The notes under the pieces are model-generated. The model made no database searches and was not told the DNA's origin. It saw nothing but the letters and a program-made list of their open reading frames with translations. Below, piece after piece: positions 1 through 10,733 of a DNA stretch of 64,000 bases; the first letter of the stretch is position 1; each line of letters opens with the position of its first letter. This stretch comes from Fragilariopsis cylindrus CCMP1102 (Eukaryota; Bacillariophyta; Bacillariophyceae; Bacillariales; Bacillariaceae), in assembly GCA_900095095.1 (NCBI GenBank), contig FMBT01000343.1, positions 218,894-282,893 on the forward strand, in the 5' to 3' direction. The translations under genes were made by a program, and so were the position numbers.

Positions 1-920
1 TTTACTGAATACAATAAATAACTACGATGATGGCGGATGGTTGTGGTTGTGGTTGTTCATTTGTTTTGTTGGTTGTAGGCACTTTTGGGGTCGGAGGAAG
101 GAAAGAAAAAAGAAAGAAAGAATAATAGTCTGGACCAATCAATCAACGTTGAAGTTTAATTTGATTCGATTCGATTAATTCACTCGTACCGGTATCAATT
201 CTATTATTCGTGCGAAGAATACAAAAAATGTCAACACAGATCTATTTTGCTACTACTATATAAACCGATCGAAGAAATAGCGTAGTAAGAAAAAAAAAAT
301 GTACTGATTGATTGATGGCGAATTCTATACTACTCTAATTTATCATTAAATTAGATAGTATTGAATATGTTTATATATAAAATTACATTTAGAACAAGCA
401 TTCTCATAAAATTTAAAACAACTACATAAACTACAGAAATCGAAAGAACGAGAAATAATATTGTTCAATACGCGAATTTATGTTACCACGCATTGTCTTT
501 CTCTACCAATATCACTTTATAAAGAAATCATCATAAACACTGAAACAAGCATCAGTACATGGTACAAACATGCAGTTGCAGTGGCTATTTCCTTTCTTGC
601 TTAGTGAATGCAGTGTATCTCTTTCATCATGGAGACATTGAAATAAGTATCAGTACATAGTACAGACATGCAGTTGCAGTAGCTATTTCATTTCTTGCTA
701 AGTGAAAGGATTATACCTCTTTCAGTACTGTAGAAAGCACATCACTGTATACCTATTTGAGATTGAGCTTACCCCAATCGAACCAGGCGAAAGATTGTTA
801 TTTAATTTTTATTTTTTTTAATTAATTCGTTTTCTCCCACATTACTTAGTTAATTATATTATATATCATTACAGTTGCTTTCATCGTTGTGATGTGTGTA
901 TTTTTGTGTGTTTTGTTTCT
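1..920. other. 3' flank of fibrillarin gene, no gene seen
   Basis: No convincing coding sequence. The stretch is A+T-rich with homopolymers and holds one clear structure, a diverged tandem duplication at 539-735 listed separately. It should include the 3' UTR and polyadenylation region of the minus-strand fibrillarin gene that ends at 921. Confidence 0.6.
539..735. repeat. Two-copy tandem duplication, unit about 98 bp
   Basis: Copy 1 (539-636) and copy 2 (637-735) share long blocks such as CATGCAGTTGCAGT and GCTATTTC with scattered substitutions. The blocks keep their order and spacing, so this is a head-to-tail duplication that has since diverged. It lies just downstream of fibrillarin in that gene's sense. 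On the minus strand copy 1 carries ATGATGA and, further on, CTGA, which resemble snoRNA C and D boxes, but copy 2 lacks the first and no closing stem is visible. Confidence 0.75.
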
Positions 921-2051
921 TTAATCCGATGACTTGCTCTTTTTTGGGCGATATTCTGCAATTACTACGGCATGATCTCTCTCATAAGGTTCTAGTGTTA
1001 ACTGTTCCAATGGCTTGAAATTCTCCTTCTGTAACTTACTAACTTCCCTTCGGAAGACTGCCTCTGGTGCCGCTGTTGAATCGATACAACTAGCCTTGAC
1101 GGCAATTACAGCATGACCACCATTCTTAAGGAAATAATGAGCATTCAATGCAACGATACGTGCCTGATCAGGTTGGGCAACATCAGCAAAGATACAATCA
1201 ACCATACCAATTAACATACGATACTTCAATGGATGTCTTGCATCCTCAACGATAGGGATGATATTGGTACGAAGTTTGGCGACACCCAGTAAGTCACGTC
1301 CTGGTCGGTGAGAAAATTCAACAGCATATACTGCTCCAGTCTTTCCAACAATATCAGAAACATGAGAAACAGATGTACCGGCAGCGGCACCAATATAAAG
1401 AACTTTCGATCCAGGTTTGATCCAAATATCATCAACTCCACCCAATATAGCAGCGGCAACTACAAAAAAAAGAAATTAATAATTGAAGAATACAAAAAGT
1501 GTTCACGGTAGAGTGAGATATTATGAACTTCTCTTTGAATTGTCTTCTTTTTTTTGTTAATCATTTTACATATCATGTCATATCAAATCAAACCAAACAT
1601 ATACTTACTTTTTGATCTGAAAGGGTTCCATACTCGGTATTCTGTTTTTACTGCAGCACCACCAGGTGTGTCAGATGGGGCTTCGACGCTAATTCGCTTC
1701 TCTCCATAGACGGCAACACCTGGAGTGGAATTAAGTGTGACCAAAGCATCTTCCTTACCACGGGCAACGAAAACACCTTCATGGCGATGAGGTTCGACGA
1801 CTACCTTGGTTCCACCCTTCATACCACCTCCTCGGCCACCGCCTCTTCCTCCTCTTCCACCATCACGGCCACCACGACCACCTCCACGTCCTCCTCCTCG
1901 GCCACCGCCTCTTCCTCCACCACGACCTCCACCACGGCCACCTCCTCTTCCACCATCACGGCCACCACGACCACCGCCGCCACTGTAAAGTGAATATAAA
2001 GGAAAAGTGCAAGAATGAATAAGATTAGGTCAATATTAATTAATATACAGA

Positions 2052-2082
<31 letters not shown>

Positions 2083-2269
2083 ATAAATATAAGATAACGA
2101 TGAATCGTTACGAAGGTCGTTGTTGAATGTTATGTTCGGTTTTCTACCTCTTCATACATAGTGGCAATCAAAATGCTTACCGTCCAAAACCTCCTCGGCC
2201 ACCTCCTCGGCCACCGCCTCTGCCACCAGGTGACATACTTCCTCGTCCGTATCCTCCTCGACCAGACAT
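921..2269 (-). CDS. Fibrillarin, rRNA 2'-O-methyltransferase of box C/D snoRNPs
   Basis: Fibrillarin is the catalytic subunit of nucleolar box C/D snoRNPs; it 2'-O-methylates pre-rRNA using S-adenosylmethionine. I read three exons: 2181-2269, 1609-1982 and 921-1459, with GT-AG introns of 198 and 149 nt that restore a 333-residue protein. Residues 1-84 or so form the glycine/arginine-rich GAR domain (repeated RGGG units). The methyltransferase domain follows, with the conserved NPFRSK and [13 protein letters not shown] segments, the AdoMet-binding [35 protein letters not shown], and DVAQPDQA. Length fits the family (about 320). The start is the ATG at 2269, opening MSGRGG. Intron 1 contains a TA microsatellite. 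It is divergent from the PPR gene at 2865. Confidence 0.96.
2052..2079. repeat. (TA)n microsatellite in fibrillarin intron 1
   Basis: About fourteen TA dinucleotides in a row inside the first fibrillarin intron. No function is evident; likely length-polymorphic. Confidence 0.9.
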
Positions 2270-2864
2270 ATTATTTAGTTTATGCTTTGTTTAGTATGTT
2301 TATTATAAATAGAATATATAGTACGGCAATGAAACTAAGATTATTAGTGCGTTGTAATTGTTCTTTTCTCTTTGGGTTGTCTTCAATTGGATTGTTACAG
2401 TATGTGTATGTCAGAGCTAGATGTAATCATCGACATGCAAGTGAGCGTTAGCGGCAACAAGAGGCAACACCTTTGATTGACAAAATCATATATTTGTTTC
2501 GAGTGTCGTGGTGTAGGATTTGATGTCCTCGATTTATTTATTTGAGTGGTCATACTTGTACGACTGGTGACGGCAAGACCAAATTAACCCAGGACTCTGA
2601 TCATCCAGTCACGGATAGAAGCTCGCGCCAAAATTCCCATCCAATTGTTCCATCACGCGGTACACCATCCATCAATTGATGTGTTATTGAATTATTACGG
2701 GAGATTGAATTATTGTAAAGAGGACAACAATAACGATGTGCATTAATAGCACAAGAAGTATCAGCCAAGTCAAATGCGACGATGAGAGATAGCTTGATTT
2801 TAGTTGATTTCAGCAGTACAACAATTTTGCACGCTGATTCTACTCCTCGATCGGCAACAAAGAT
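2270..2864. promoter_or_regulatory. Divergent intergenic region, fibrillarin / PPR gene
   Basis: About 595 bp separate the start codons of the minus-strand fibrillarin gene and the plus-strand PPR gene, so both promoters must lie here. I could not identify a convincing TATA box, and no other gene is visible. Confidence 0.5.
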
Positions 2865-5800
2865 ATGAAGCGTTTATTGGGGAAAATCGGTCCATCCTTG
2901 AATCAGCAAAGGACCAGGCGGCGGCCCGACTATTGTAATTCTTTCCTGGCGTCGTCGCCGTTATCGTCGTTATTTCAGCGGAACCAATACAACAATTTAT
3001 GTCACCGAAGCATACATTGTGACAGTAATAGAAGGCATAATGCTTCAATAACTATTGGATATACCCAAAAATCTTCCCTGTCTTATCCAGATACTTATAC
3101 GACTTGTATTCCTCGTCGTTTTGTGACTTCGTCATCGTCGTCGTCATCATCCAGCGAGGATAACAATATCAAAACCACTGAATCAGATTCTATACCTACA
3201 TCTACGTCGTCGACGGATGTTCAATCGATATGGCGACAGAAAACGATGCGTGTTCTGGACACTCCGATTGGGGCTTTGGATAATAACTTATGGAATGAAA
3301 CGCACGTAACGATATTATGGTGGCTCAATTCTTGTTTGGACCATAATTTGCCAACACTTTCGTCGTCATCGTCATCGACAACATCATCATCAGTGGAGGC
3401 ATCAGAAAGTATCCATCAGGCCTTTGAGCTATTAGATCGTATGTATAGAGAAGAACAAGCGCTTATTGACGCGCGACAACTCGAACGACGACTAAAATCA
3501 ACTTCTATGGACGTTGTCTCAGCAACAGCAACATTAGCGGGCGATAATGATACAGTTATGGGTATGGATTGCGAAATTATGGATATTGACACCTCGGTTC
3601 ACGTTCCAGAATTTTTTAACGAAGAATTGTTAAACCTAGTTGTTAATCGCTGGAGAAAGTTGATTTCGTCACGTCGACTACTGATGAATGAACCGGCTCA
3701 AGAAAAACAAAATATTCAACAATACAGTCCAAGAAATCTTCTCGAACGATTATATCGGTACCAAGAAACGTCTACTAGCCTGCAACCAGACGGTCAAACT
3801 TATGCTATGGTCATTGACTCGATCGCATCTATGGTCCAAAGCGAAGACGAAGGAAACAAGAGAACTAAAAAGGAGGATCTGATGGCTGTAGTGGACGAAA
3901 TAATTGACTGGTTGGTAGACCACGCTGAGAATAATAATGGTGTTAATAGCAGTAGCAGCAGTATCAGTAAAAGCAGTGATCAAATTGAAAACTACACAGA
4001 GCAAAACGAGGCATCACCATCGCTTCCACCGTTGTCACAACAACGACGCTACCTTCCGAAACCAAACGTGGTACTCTTTTCAAGTGCCATGAACGCTTGG
4101 ACTAAGAGTGGACTAAGTGGTGCGACAGATAGAGTAGAAGAGCTATTGTATAAGATGGAAACCTTACATGAGCGGTATCCTGAGTGGGGAATCAAACCAA
4201 ACAAGTTTACATACTCTACTGCAATTGATGCGTGGGCTAAGGTAAAACGCGTTGATAAGGTCCAACATTTGCTTCAGAAAATGTACAAACAAGCGGCGAT
4301 AGAGAATGATCCATCGCTTAAACCAGGACTTCTCGCCTTCAATGGATATCTGGTCGCACTTGCCAAGACCGGTCGAGCGGAGGAAGCAGAGGCACTTCTA
4401 AGTCAAATGGAAGATTTGTACGATTCGGGTGACCTGGAAGAACGACCCAGCGTCATTTCCTACAGTACCGTCATCGATAGCTTTGCACGATCCAATCTAG
4501 AGGGAGCATCCATGCGGGCGGAATCCTTTCTACGTCGCATGATTGATCGTGAGGACTTAGTCCCAAATGCTATTTCATACAATTCGGTTATCAATGCACA
4601 CGTCAAATCTTGGAATTTCGAGGCAGCCGAGGCCGTGCTGCGAGAAATGTACGATAACTTTCTTAACAGTGGCGATATGGAGATCCGACCTACTATACAA
4701 TCATACAGCAGCGTCATCTCAGGAATAGCTAGGAGTCGTCAGAAAGATTCTGGAGAACGCGCTGAGCGAATTTTGGAACAACTTAAGGAAATGGCACAAT
4801 CAGGAGACTTGGATAAACCCCCTGATGTTATTCTTTATAACTCGGTACTCGATTGCTGGGCAAAGTCATCGTCCACGCCAGAAATGGCAGCAAGAGCCGT
4901 CATGTTTCTAGAGAAAATGAAGAATGATGGAATTTTTGATGTAATTTCCTACAACACGACCCTTAATTGCTTAGCACGAGCAGGCAAAGTTCACGATGCT
5001 GAGCTCATGCTAGAGGATATGGAGGCCGTTGGTGTCTACCCAAATTCAATCACGTATAACACCCTTTTGTCGGCCTATCTGTCTCAATCGTCGTCAACAG
5101 AATCGAAGAAGCACGAAAATAAGGACCAGACAAGTCAATCACGCAAGAGTGCCGAGAAACTGTTCGAAAAAATGAGAAACGATTCTCGAATCGAACCTGA
5201 TGTTGTAACCTACAACACAATGCTTCATTTCCATTCTCGAATAGGAGATATCGAAAAAGCGGAATCCTTACTGAAGGAGATGTTTCTTGAGGATACAAGA
5301 GTATCTCCTGACTCTACTAGCTTAAATACAATTATTAATGCCTGGGCAAATTCTGGTAGGATCGATGCTCCACAGCGTGCAGAAGCTATGTTGGAACAAA
5401 TGCTTAAACCAAATATTGAAGGAGGAGGAATTGCTGTCAAGATCAATCCTACTTCGATTACTTTCAATAGTGTAATGAACGCTTGGACTAAAAGCCGTAA
5501 GCCTGAGGCTGCCGAGCGTTGTCAAAATATTTTTGATCTGATGACGAATGATATGGGCCATATAGTCCAACCAGATCATATCACGTTCAACGTAATGATC
5601 CATGCATGGTCTCTTTCGCATGGAGAAGATGCACCTGATCGAGCGGAGGCTATGTTGTCGGATATGCAGCGTAGATTCAAAGCTGGAAACTCTCGTATGC
5701 GACCAAATTCAAGAACATACGGATCACTCATACATGTTTGGTCCAAAAGTCGAAGACCGGAAGCTGGTCAAAAAGCCGAAGAATATTTGAGACAGATCAT

Positions 5801-6146
5801 TCATATGTCTGATGGAGATCAGCATCGTTCAAAGTCTATTAGACGACAAGATGACCAGCCTCGAGTATTTGAATTCGCTGCAACAATTCGGGCGTGGCAT
5901 AACAGTGGCGATCCAATAGCTCCATACAAAGCCGACGAGATTCTATATTTATTGCTGGAACAAGTGAAAAAAGGAAATAAGCAAGCAAATCCCGATTCCA
6001 GATTATTTGCTTCCTATCTGTTGACGCTCGCCTCAAGTACCGTCCCGAATAAGGATATCTATGCCAATAAAGTAATCCAAATGATGATAAAATACAAAGT
6101 CGAACCAAATAAAGCGTTACTGGATCAATTGAAACGATGTTATTAA
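2865..6146 (+). CDS. Large pentatricopeptide repeat (PPR) protein
   Basis: PPR proteins bind organellar RNA in a sequence-specific way and act in RNA processing, stability or translation. This intronless 1093-residue ORF has a basic, Ser-rich, acid-poor N-terminus (MKRLLGKIGPSLNQQRTRRR) typical of a mitochondrial presequence, followed by Ser-rich linkers to about residue 390. From about residue 400 to the end there is a long run of degenerate 35-residue helix-turn-helix repeats, recognisable by cores such as SYNTTLNCLARAGKVHDAE, TYNTLLSAY, TYNTMLHFHSRIGDIEKAE and TFNSVMNAWTKSRKPEAAE. The spacing is often longer than 35 residues (GD-E-RP insertions), as in algal PPR proteins. No DYW, E or SMR tail is visible. 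The RNA target cannot be inferred; mitochondrial location is an inference from the N-terminus. Confidence 0.93.
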   Translation: MKRLLGKIGPSLNQQRTRRRPDYCNSFLASSPLSSLFQRNQYNNLCHRSIHCDSNRRHNASITIGYTQKSSLSYPDTYTTCIPRRFVTSSSSSSSSSEDNNIKTTESDSIPTSTSSTDVQSIWRQKTMRVLDTPIGALDNNLWNETHVTILWWLNSCLDHNLPTLSSSSSSTTSSSVEASESIHQAFELLDRMYREEQALIDARQLERRLKSTSMDVVSATATLAGDNDTVMGMDCEIMDIDTSVHVPEFFNEELLNLVVNRWRKLISSRRLLMNEPAQEKQNIQQYSPRNLLERLYRYQETSTSLQPDGQTYAMVIDSIASMVQSEDEGNKRTKKEDLMAVVDEIIDWLVDHAENNNGVNSSSSSISKSSDQIENYTEQNEASPSLPPLSQQRRYLPKPNVVLFSSAMNAWTKSGLSGATDRVEELLYKMETLHERYPEWGIKPNKFTYSTAIDAWAKVKRVDKVQHLLQKMYKQAAIENDPSLKPGLLAFNGYLVALAKTGRAEEAEALLSQMEDLYDSGDLEERPSVISYSTVIDSFARSNLEGASMRAESFLRRMIDREDLVPNAISYNSVINAHVKSWNFEAAEAVLREMYDNFLNSGDMEIRPTIQSYSSVISGIARSRQKDSGERAERILEQLKEMAQSGDLDKPPDVILYNSVLDCWAKSSSTPEMAARAVMFLEKMKNDGIFDVISYNTTLNCLARAGKVHDAELMLEDMEAVGVYPNSITYNTLLSAYLSQSSSTESKKHENKDQTSQSRKSAEKLFEKMRNDSRIEPDVVTYNTMLHFHSRIGDIEKAESLLKEMFLEDTRVSPDSTSLNTIINAWANSGRIDAPQRAEAMLEQMLKPNIEGGGIAVKINPTSITFNSVMNAWTKSRKPEAAERCQNIFDLMTNDMGHIVQPDHITFNVMIHAWSLSHGEDAPDRAEAMLSDMQRRFKAGNSRMRPNSRTYGSLIHVWSKSRRPEAGQKAEEYLRQIIHMSDGDQHRSKSIRRQDDQPRVFEFAATIRAWHNSGDPIAPYKADEILYLLLEQVKKGNKQANPDSRLFASYLLTLASSTVPNKDIYANKVIQMMIKYKVEPNKALLDQLKRCY

Positions 6147-6415
6147 CAACATGACAAGAATCCCATTCAATCATCAGTCAATAACACGATTGAAACGTCT
6201 TCAACCACTCACGCAAATAAGGACTAGCTAGCTTATCCTACTGTATGCTTATCTCTGCAGTCTGCAGAGTGTATGCTTATCTCTACAGAGTGACATCAAA
6301 AGAAATGACCTAAAGTGTAGAATAAGATAGCCAGCTATGCAGTGTATCATTATTATTTATCCATGTTACGGTAGTTACTGCATTGTATTATTTTTTCCAA
6401 CGGTAGAGAATATTT

Positions 6416-7411
6416 CTAGAGTAAAACTTGGAATGTTTCATCACCTATTTGATATAAGAATCCTAATAGAATAACTTGCATCAACCAACGGACACCATGA
6501 AATGTAATGGGAAGGGGTTCACTATCCATCGGTAGTTTTGCACCATGTGTGTACATATAGATATTTGCAGGTGTGATCAATGTTGTTAGTAAGAATAATC
6601 CTGCAGCACAATCCGATTCTAATCCAGCAGTCGAAGTAAAGGGGGTAATTAATGACGACGAGGATGAAGACGATACTATCGATGATATACCACCAATTAA
6701 TAAACCCAATCCCAAGACAGCCTCTGCTATTCCCGTCCACGCAACATGAAATTGTTTTGATCCTGGTATGTAGTATATCCCCCATGAGCCAGTAGCTGGA
6801 TAGATATTTTCATATTCTTTTGAAAGAGTAAAATGTGTTACACCCGCCAAGGAATAAATTAATCCAAATACTATTGGCCATGTATATCTAAAAATTTCAT
6901 ACGGATGTGGATAATTACTATTAAGTGTCGTTGATAATAATGACAAACTTGATGTAAACGCGGTTGTTCCAACACTTAATGAAAGAAATATTCCCAAAAC
7001 AATAATAGCTTGTGTAAATTCATCTTTAGTATTGATTCCTGAAACTGATGGTAATTTACATCCCTCTTCTCCAATCCCAGCTGTCAATGATGATGACGAT
7101 GACGATGATTCTGATTCGGTGGGGGTTGCAAAAAGAGACGACGGCGACGACGAGGCAATTACGTCGTCATCCTTCGTACTGCCTTTGATAACGTTTCTTT
7201 TGTGGAGTGTTGATGATGTGGCTGGCATCAGCATAACATTATTTGTTTCTCTACTACCAATAATAGCGGCATTGGATGTGACTACTCGTCTATTATTCAA
7301 TGATAATCCTTCCACTAGCACTGGGACAGAAGAACAGTCATAGAGGACGGCAACGATAAGAGTCAGGAATAAATTACTCAGGGCCGTAATCTTGTTGTAA
7401 CAGCACAACAT
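6416..7411 (-). CDS. DoxX-like membrane protein, possibly secretory or plastid targeted
   Basis: A 331-residue intronless ORF. The N-terminus has a hydrophobic segment (about residues 11-30) that reads as a signal peptide or the first part of a bipartite targeting signal, followed by about 80 Ser/Thr-rich residues. The rest has four hydrophobic segments: a first one around AIIVLGIFLSLSVGTTAF, one around WPIVFGLIYSLAGVTHFTL, one around AWTGIAEAVLGLGLLIGG, and C-terminal ones. The stretch WGIYYIPGSKQFHVAWTGIA resembles a conserved segment of DoxX-like proteins found in photosynthetic organisms. DoxX relatives are small four-helix membrane proteins, some linked to redox functions, but the reaction of this family is not established. 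Assignment rests on topology and motif resemblance only. Confidence 0.7.
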   Translation of the reverse strand: MLCCYNKITALSNLFLTLIVAVLYDCSSVPVLVEGLSLNNRRVVTSNAAIIGSRETNNVMLMPATSSTLHKRNVIKGSTKDDDVIASSSPSSLFATPTESESSSSSSSLTAGIGEEGCKLPSVSGINTKDEFTQAIIVLGIFLSLSVGTTAFTSSLSLLSTTLNSNYPHPYEIFRYTWPIVFGLIYSLAGVTHFTLSKEYENIYPATGSWGIYYIPGSKQFHVAWTGIAEAVLGLGLLIGGISSIVSSSSSSSLITPFTSTAGLESDCAAGLFLLTTLITPANIYMYTHGAKLPMDSEPLPITFHGVRWLMQVILLGFLYQIGDETFQVLL

Positions 7412-7987
7412 TTTTCTGTGTTTCTCTATGGATGGATAACTCTTAACGTTTTGATAAAACTCTTATTATTACTGCAACGGTAACTTCTGCTATCCGACCT
7501 TTTGTCTAGCTACTTTTAGTACAATATTGTTATTTTGTTAACTCAACATCTCTTTCCCCTGCTCTTATTTTTTCACATTGGTTTTTGAACGTCATCGGTC
7601 GTAGCGGCATAAATATGAAAGGTACAGTACGCAACAGTTATTGTTGAGGGCTACGATTTTGTATGATCATTTATTGAATTTCATCTAATCTGAAGATTTC
7701 TTCGTTATCTAGATGTACAATTGTAGATCTAATAATAATAAGTAATTAAAGGCTTAAAAGGAGGTGCTCTGGCACACTGCCCAATACTTTAAGTATTTAT
7801 TAAATGTCGATTGGTAAAATAGCGAACCTTTGTAAAATCGTAACGTAGTCATCCAATCGCATTGATATTTATTCGGATTGAAATTGCATAATAGTACTAA
7901 TAGTACTTGTATGATGCAGTTTGAATCAAAGCATTATTTTTGGTCATTACAAGTTGAATTTATTTTTAAATGGCATATATGTTACTC
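7412..7987. other. Spacer with one copy of a duplicated block
   Basis: No gene seen. It lies upstream of the DoxX-like gene and downstream of the minus-strand orphan ending at 7988. Its right part, from 7768 into the orphan's last codons at 8016, is repeated at 11072-11301. Confidence 0.6.
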
Positions 7988-8016
7988 TTAATGGCAGTTA
8001 ATGTTACTCAACAATT
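7768..8016. repeat. Copy 1 of a dispersed duplication of about 250 bp
   Basis: Blocks such as CTGGCACACTGCC, TTAAATGTCGATT, AACGTAGTCATCCAATCGCA and GCATTATTTTTGGTCATTA occur in the same order here and at 11072-11301, with indels between them. This copy overlaps the final codons and stop of the orphan gene at 7988. Confidence 0.88.
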
Positions 8017-9548
8017 TGGCTCTTTTCGTTGCGTTACGTTTCTGCAGCGTCTTCTGGCCCTTTTCACTGGCACGGTATTCAGCTTGTCTATCCTTACCCC
8101 CGCCATTGTGATACCATTCGGCACTTCTCTTTGCAGATTTCTCCTTGCCCCCTTTATGGTTATACCATAAATCGAATGTGGCTTTCTTCTGTACATCGGT
8201 TCTGAGTGGAATCAGATCCTTGCATACTTTAGTCTGTTTTAGAAACAATGGTAACTCCTTGATATCTACAATGAAAACATCTTTTGGATAAACAGGAATC
8301 TCTTCAGGTGAATATGCAGGACGACATAATTCTGACCATTTACTACCAGGACGAAATGGTATAAAATTCTTGATTCGATCATCATCAGCAAAGATCATTA
8401 TCAAGGCAATTTTACCACCTGATTTCTTCAAAGCTTCTCCGTGGGTCCTTACTATATGAGCAATAGTCCACGGTGCTCTACCCCCAGGTACTGCCCAAAC
8501 ACCTCGAATCGGTTTTTTACTTTTCTTGCCTTTTTGTACCATAGGCTGTAGACCCTGTGCCATAATACCACCCTCAAGATCAAAACTGTGGTGTTCAAGA
8601 TTAGTAATAGTTCCATCAAATAAGTTTGCTGCCGGTGTCGCATGGACAATCCATCTACCTTCCTTCACTTTTTCCTCATCCAATGGTTCCTTATCTAGCT
8701 TCAGTCTCTTTGCAGGAGGATCTTGTTCTGTGCTATAAACCAATCCATCACTCTTAGAATAATCTTGGCAATCATCTGATGGTTCAACATATACACCTAT
8801 ATTGAAATCATATTTACTATTCCGTTTTCCTTTTCGTTTATGTGTAGTAGTAGTTGGTACATTCATAGTTGAATTGGAAATGTTCGAATCCAGTAAGAAT
8901 TCAATTTCGTCGGACTATAAATGTGATAGGCAATGTAGCAAGAATGTTATGATGTATGTGAGTCGACATATACCACGAAAATGAATGATGTATATTATAT
9001 ATACATATAGTGGTAAAAATAATAATAACAATACAGTAGATGCATTAACTCACCATGGCTTCTGATGTTGAACTAGCAATTTGATCTGGTCGTACATCCC
9101 AATTGATATCATCGACCTCCTCGTAGTTGTTGTATTCCTTATAATGCGGATGGGGTTGTGGATGTGGTTGCAAGTGCGGTTGCAAGTGCTGATGCGGTTG
9201 CGGATGTCTTTGTGATTGCGTGTGTGGGTGCGAGTGCGACATGATATTCCTGTGTGTGTTGTCGAAAGGAGATCTAAATTGTTTGACTAAATCTCGGCTT
9301 GCAGCAGAATGTTCCATAGATTCCATAAGTACTTTCATTGATTCATTGATCGATGTCGACGACGATAATAATGTCGACGACGATAGTAATGTCGACGACG
9401 ATGACAATGTCGACATATCGTTGAATTGATGATAGGAGCGGTTAGGTTCGTACGGGTGAGGTTGCGAGTACGGTTGTGATTGCGAGTACGGATTCGATAA
9501 CCACGATAAACCGGACGTGAGGACACGATTCGATAACTTTCTGGACAT
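7988..9548 (-). CDS. Two-exon hypothetical protein, 473 aa
   Basis: I do not recognise this protein. Exons 9054-9548 and 7988-8914 are joined by a phase-0 intron of 139 nt (donor GTGAGT after codon ATG, acceptor TATAG), giving 473 residues. Exon 1 encodes a low-complexity region rich in Ser, Gln, His and Pro, including an 18-bp DNA repeat and a HPQPHQHLQPH-type stretch. Exon 2 encodes a basic segment (HKRKGKRNSK), then a folded-looking part of about 200 residues with conserved-looking cores (RWIVHATPAANLFDG, GVWAVPGGRAPWTIAHI, KIALIMIFADDDRI), and a Lys/Arg-rich C-terminus. The basic ends suggest a nuclear protein, but no domain could be named. The first in-frame ATG was taken as start; the upstream CAA/CAG-rich tract is open in another frame and is probably 5' UTR. 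Confidence 0.72.
9356..9413. repeat. 18-bp minisatellite in coding exon
   Basis: About three copies of a GTCGACGACGATAATAAT-type unit. On the minus strand they encode the repeated STLLSS peptide of the orphan protein, so length changes of whole units keep the frame. Confidence 0.8.
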
Positions 9549-10006
9549 TGTTGCTGCTGTTGTTGTTGTGGATAATGATATTGCTGTTGTTGAAGTTGCT
9601 GTGGCTGTTGCTGTAGCTGTTGTTGATGGTGTTGTGGTTGTTGATGGTGTTGTTGCTGTTGTCGCCTTCTCCTTTTTTGTCGTAAAAATGATCGTCTTGG
9701 TCTACTCCCGAAGATCGTCGTCGTCGCCTTCTTCGTCTTTCGAATGAATGAATGATAAAGAAGAAGAGGCTGGGTGATGGCAGAATAGCGTGATCGGCAA
9801 ATAATATCTCATTTTTCTCTTGACGCAATTATATTGCGTGAACACCTCTACGCGATGCTAGTACCAGAAAAGGCAATGCATTGCGTTTTGGGTGATTTCC
9901 GCGCTCTTTCAAATCGATCATTATTTATTCCAATCGAACAAATCTACAAGTACGGACTTAGTCCCAAGCTAGCTGTTTCCTCAGTCGTGTGCATCGACCT
10001 TGAAAA

Positions 10007-10014
10007 TGACGTCA
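10007..10014. promoter_or_regulatory. CRE-type palindrome TGACGTCA
   Basis: A perfect 8-bp cAMP-response-element palindrome lies about 460 bp upstream of the minus-strand orphan start (9548). bZIP factors bind this motif, and related TGACGT elements mediate CO2/cAMP responses in diatom promoters. Only the motif is seen; use in this gene is inference. Confidence 0.45.
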
Positions 10015-10024
10015 TCACCTCAAT

Positions 10025-10054
10025 TTCACTGCGCGCATGCCAGCGCGCAGTGAA
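10025..10054. repeat. Perfect 12-bp inverted repeat with 6-nt spacer
   Basis: TTCACTGCGCGC and its exact complement GCGCGCAGTGAA flank ATGCCA. The GC-rich arms stand out from the A+T-rich surroundings and lie 10 bp from the CRE motif, so together they look like a compact regulatory site. Confidence 0.85.
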
Positions 10055-10733
10055 CTGATGTACTGACAGAACGGATGTGAAACAAGAAAATCCCATGGTT
10101 CAGTTCTTTCAACCAAGTTAGAATGTTCACTGGTCGAAACAAGGAACCAGATTACGGTGAACCACCGTCGCGAATTGTTAAACTGACGCAACGAGGACAA
10201 CCCTTTTCGATATTCATTGTTGTTGTAGGACTATTACTGTTGTTATTATTATCATAACTCATCATATGACACGCCAATTGGAATTTTCAAGAGACGGGAG
10301 AAGTGATCGAAGATCCGCTTCTACAAACCGAACATCCTTATTTCCCCAATAGCATTCACGAATTTGCTGTTAGCAAACTCAGCTCTGTCATATGACATGA
10401 TGTTGTTGTTGTTGTTGTGTTGTTATTATTGTTGTGTTGTTGTTGTGGTTGTGTTCGATTCGATTCGATTCGGAAAAAGAAGAAAAATAGCTTCAGTATT
10501 ATGCATCATGATATTGTCCTTACACAAACAACCAACTGTTTTCAAACTAACGGACAACACCACCGGCCCGATGATGTTGTGTCAGGTTCCAACAAAAGAG
10601 ATGTAGAGATAGAGGAAATATGGTGTTGTTGTTGTTGTTGTGTTGTGTTCTGTTGTGGTGTGTTGTGGTTATGCTGTAAACGCCTGATATATTATGTTTT
10701 AGTGACTACTGTGATGTTACGATGCAAGAGAAG

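Noticed and set aside
8883-8900. tRNA-like TTCGAATCC
   Set aside because: It lies in the second exon of the orphan gene, with no acceptor stem or anticodon arm around it.
9442-9828. 128-codon minus-strand frame overlapping the orphan's first exon
   Set aside because: Made of Arg, Asn and Ile runs from simple repeats; the other frame joins the next exon cleanly, so this is a shadow or 5' UTR.
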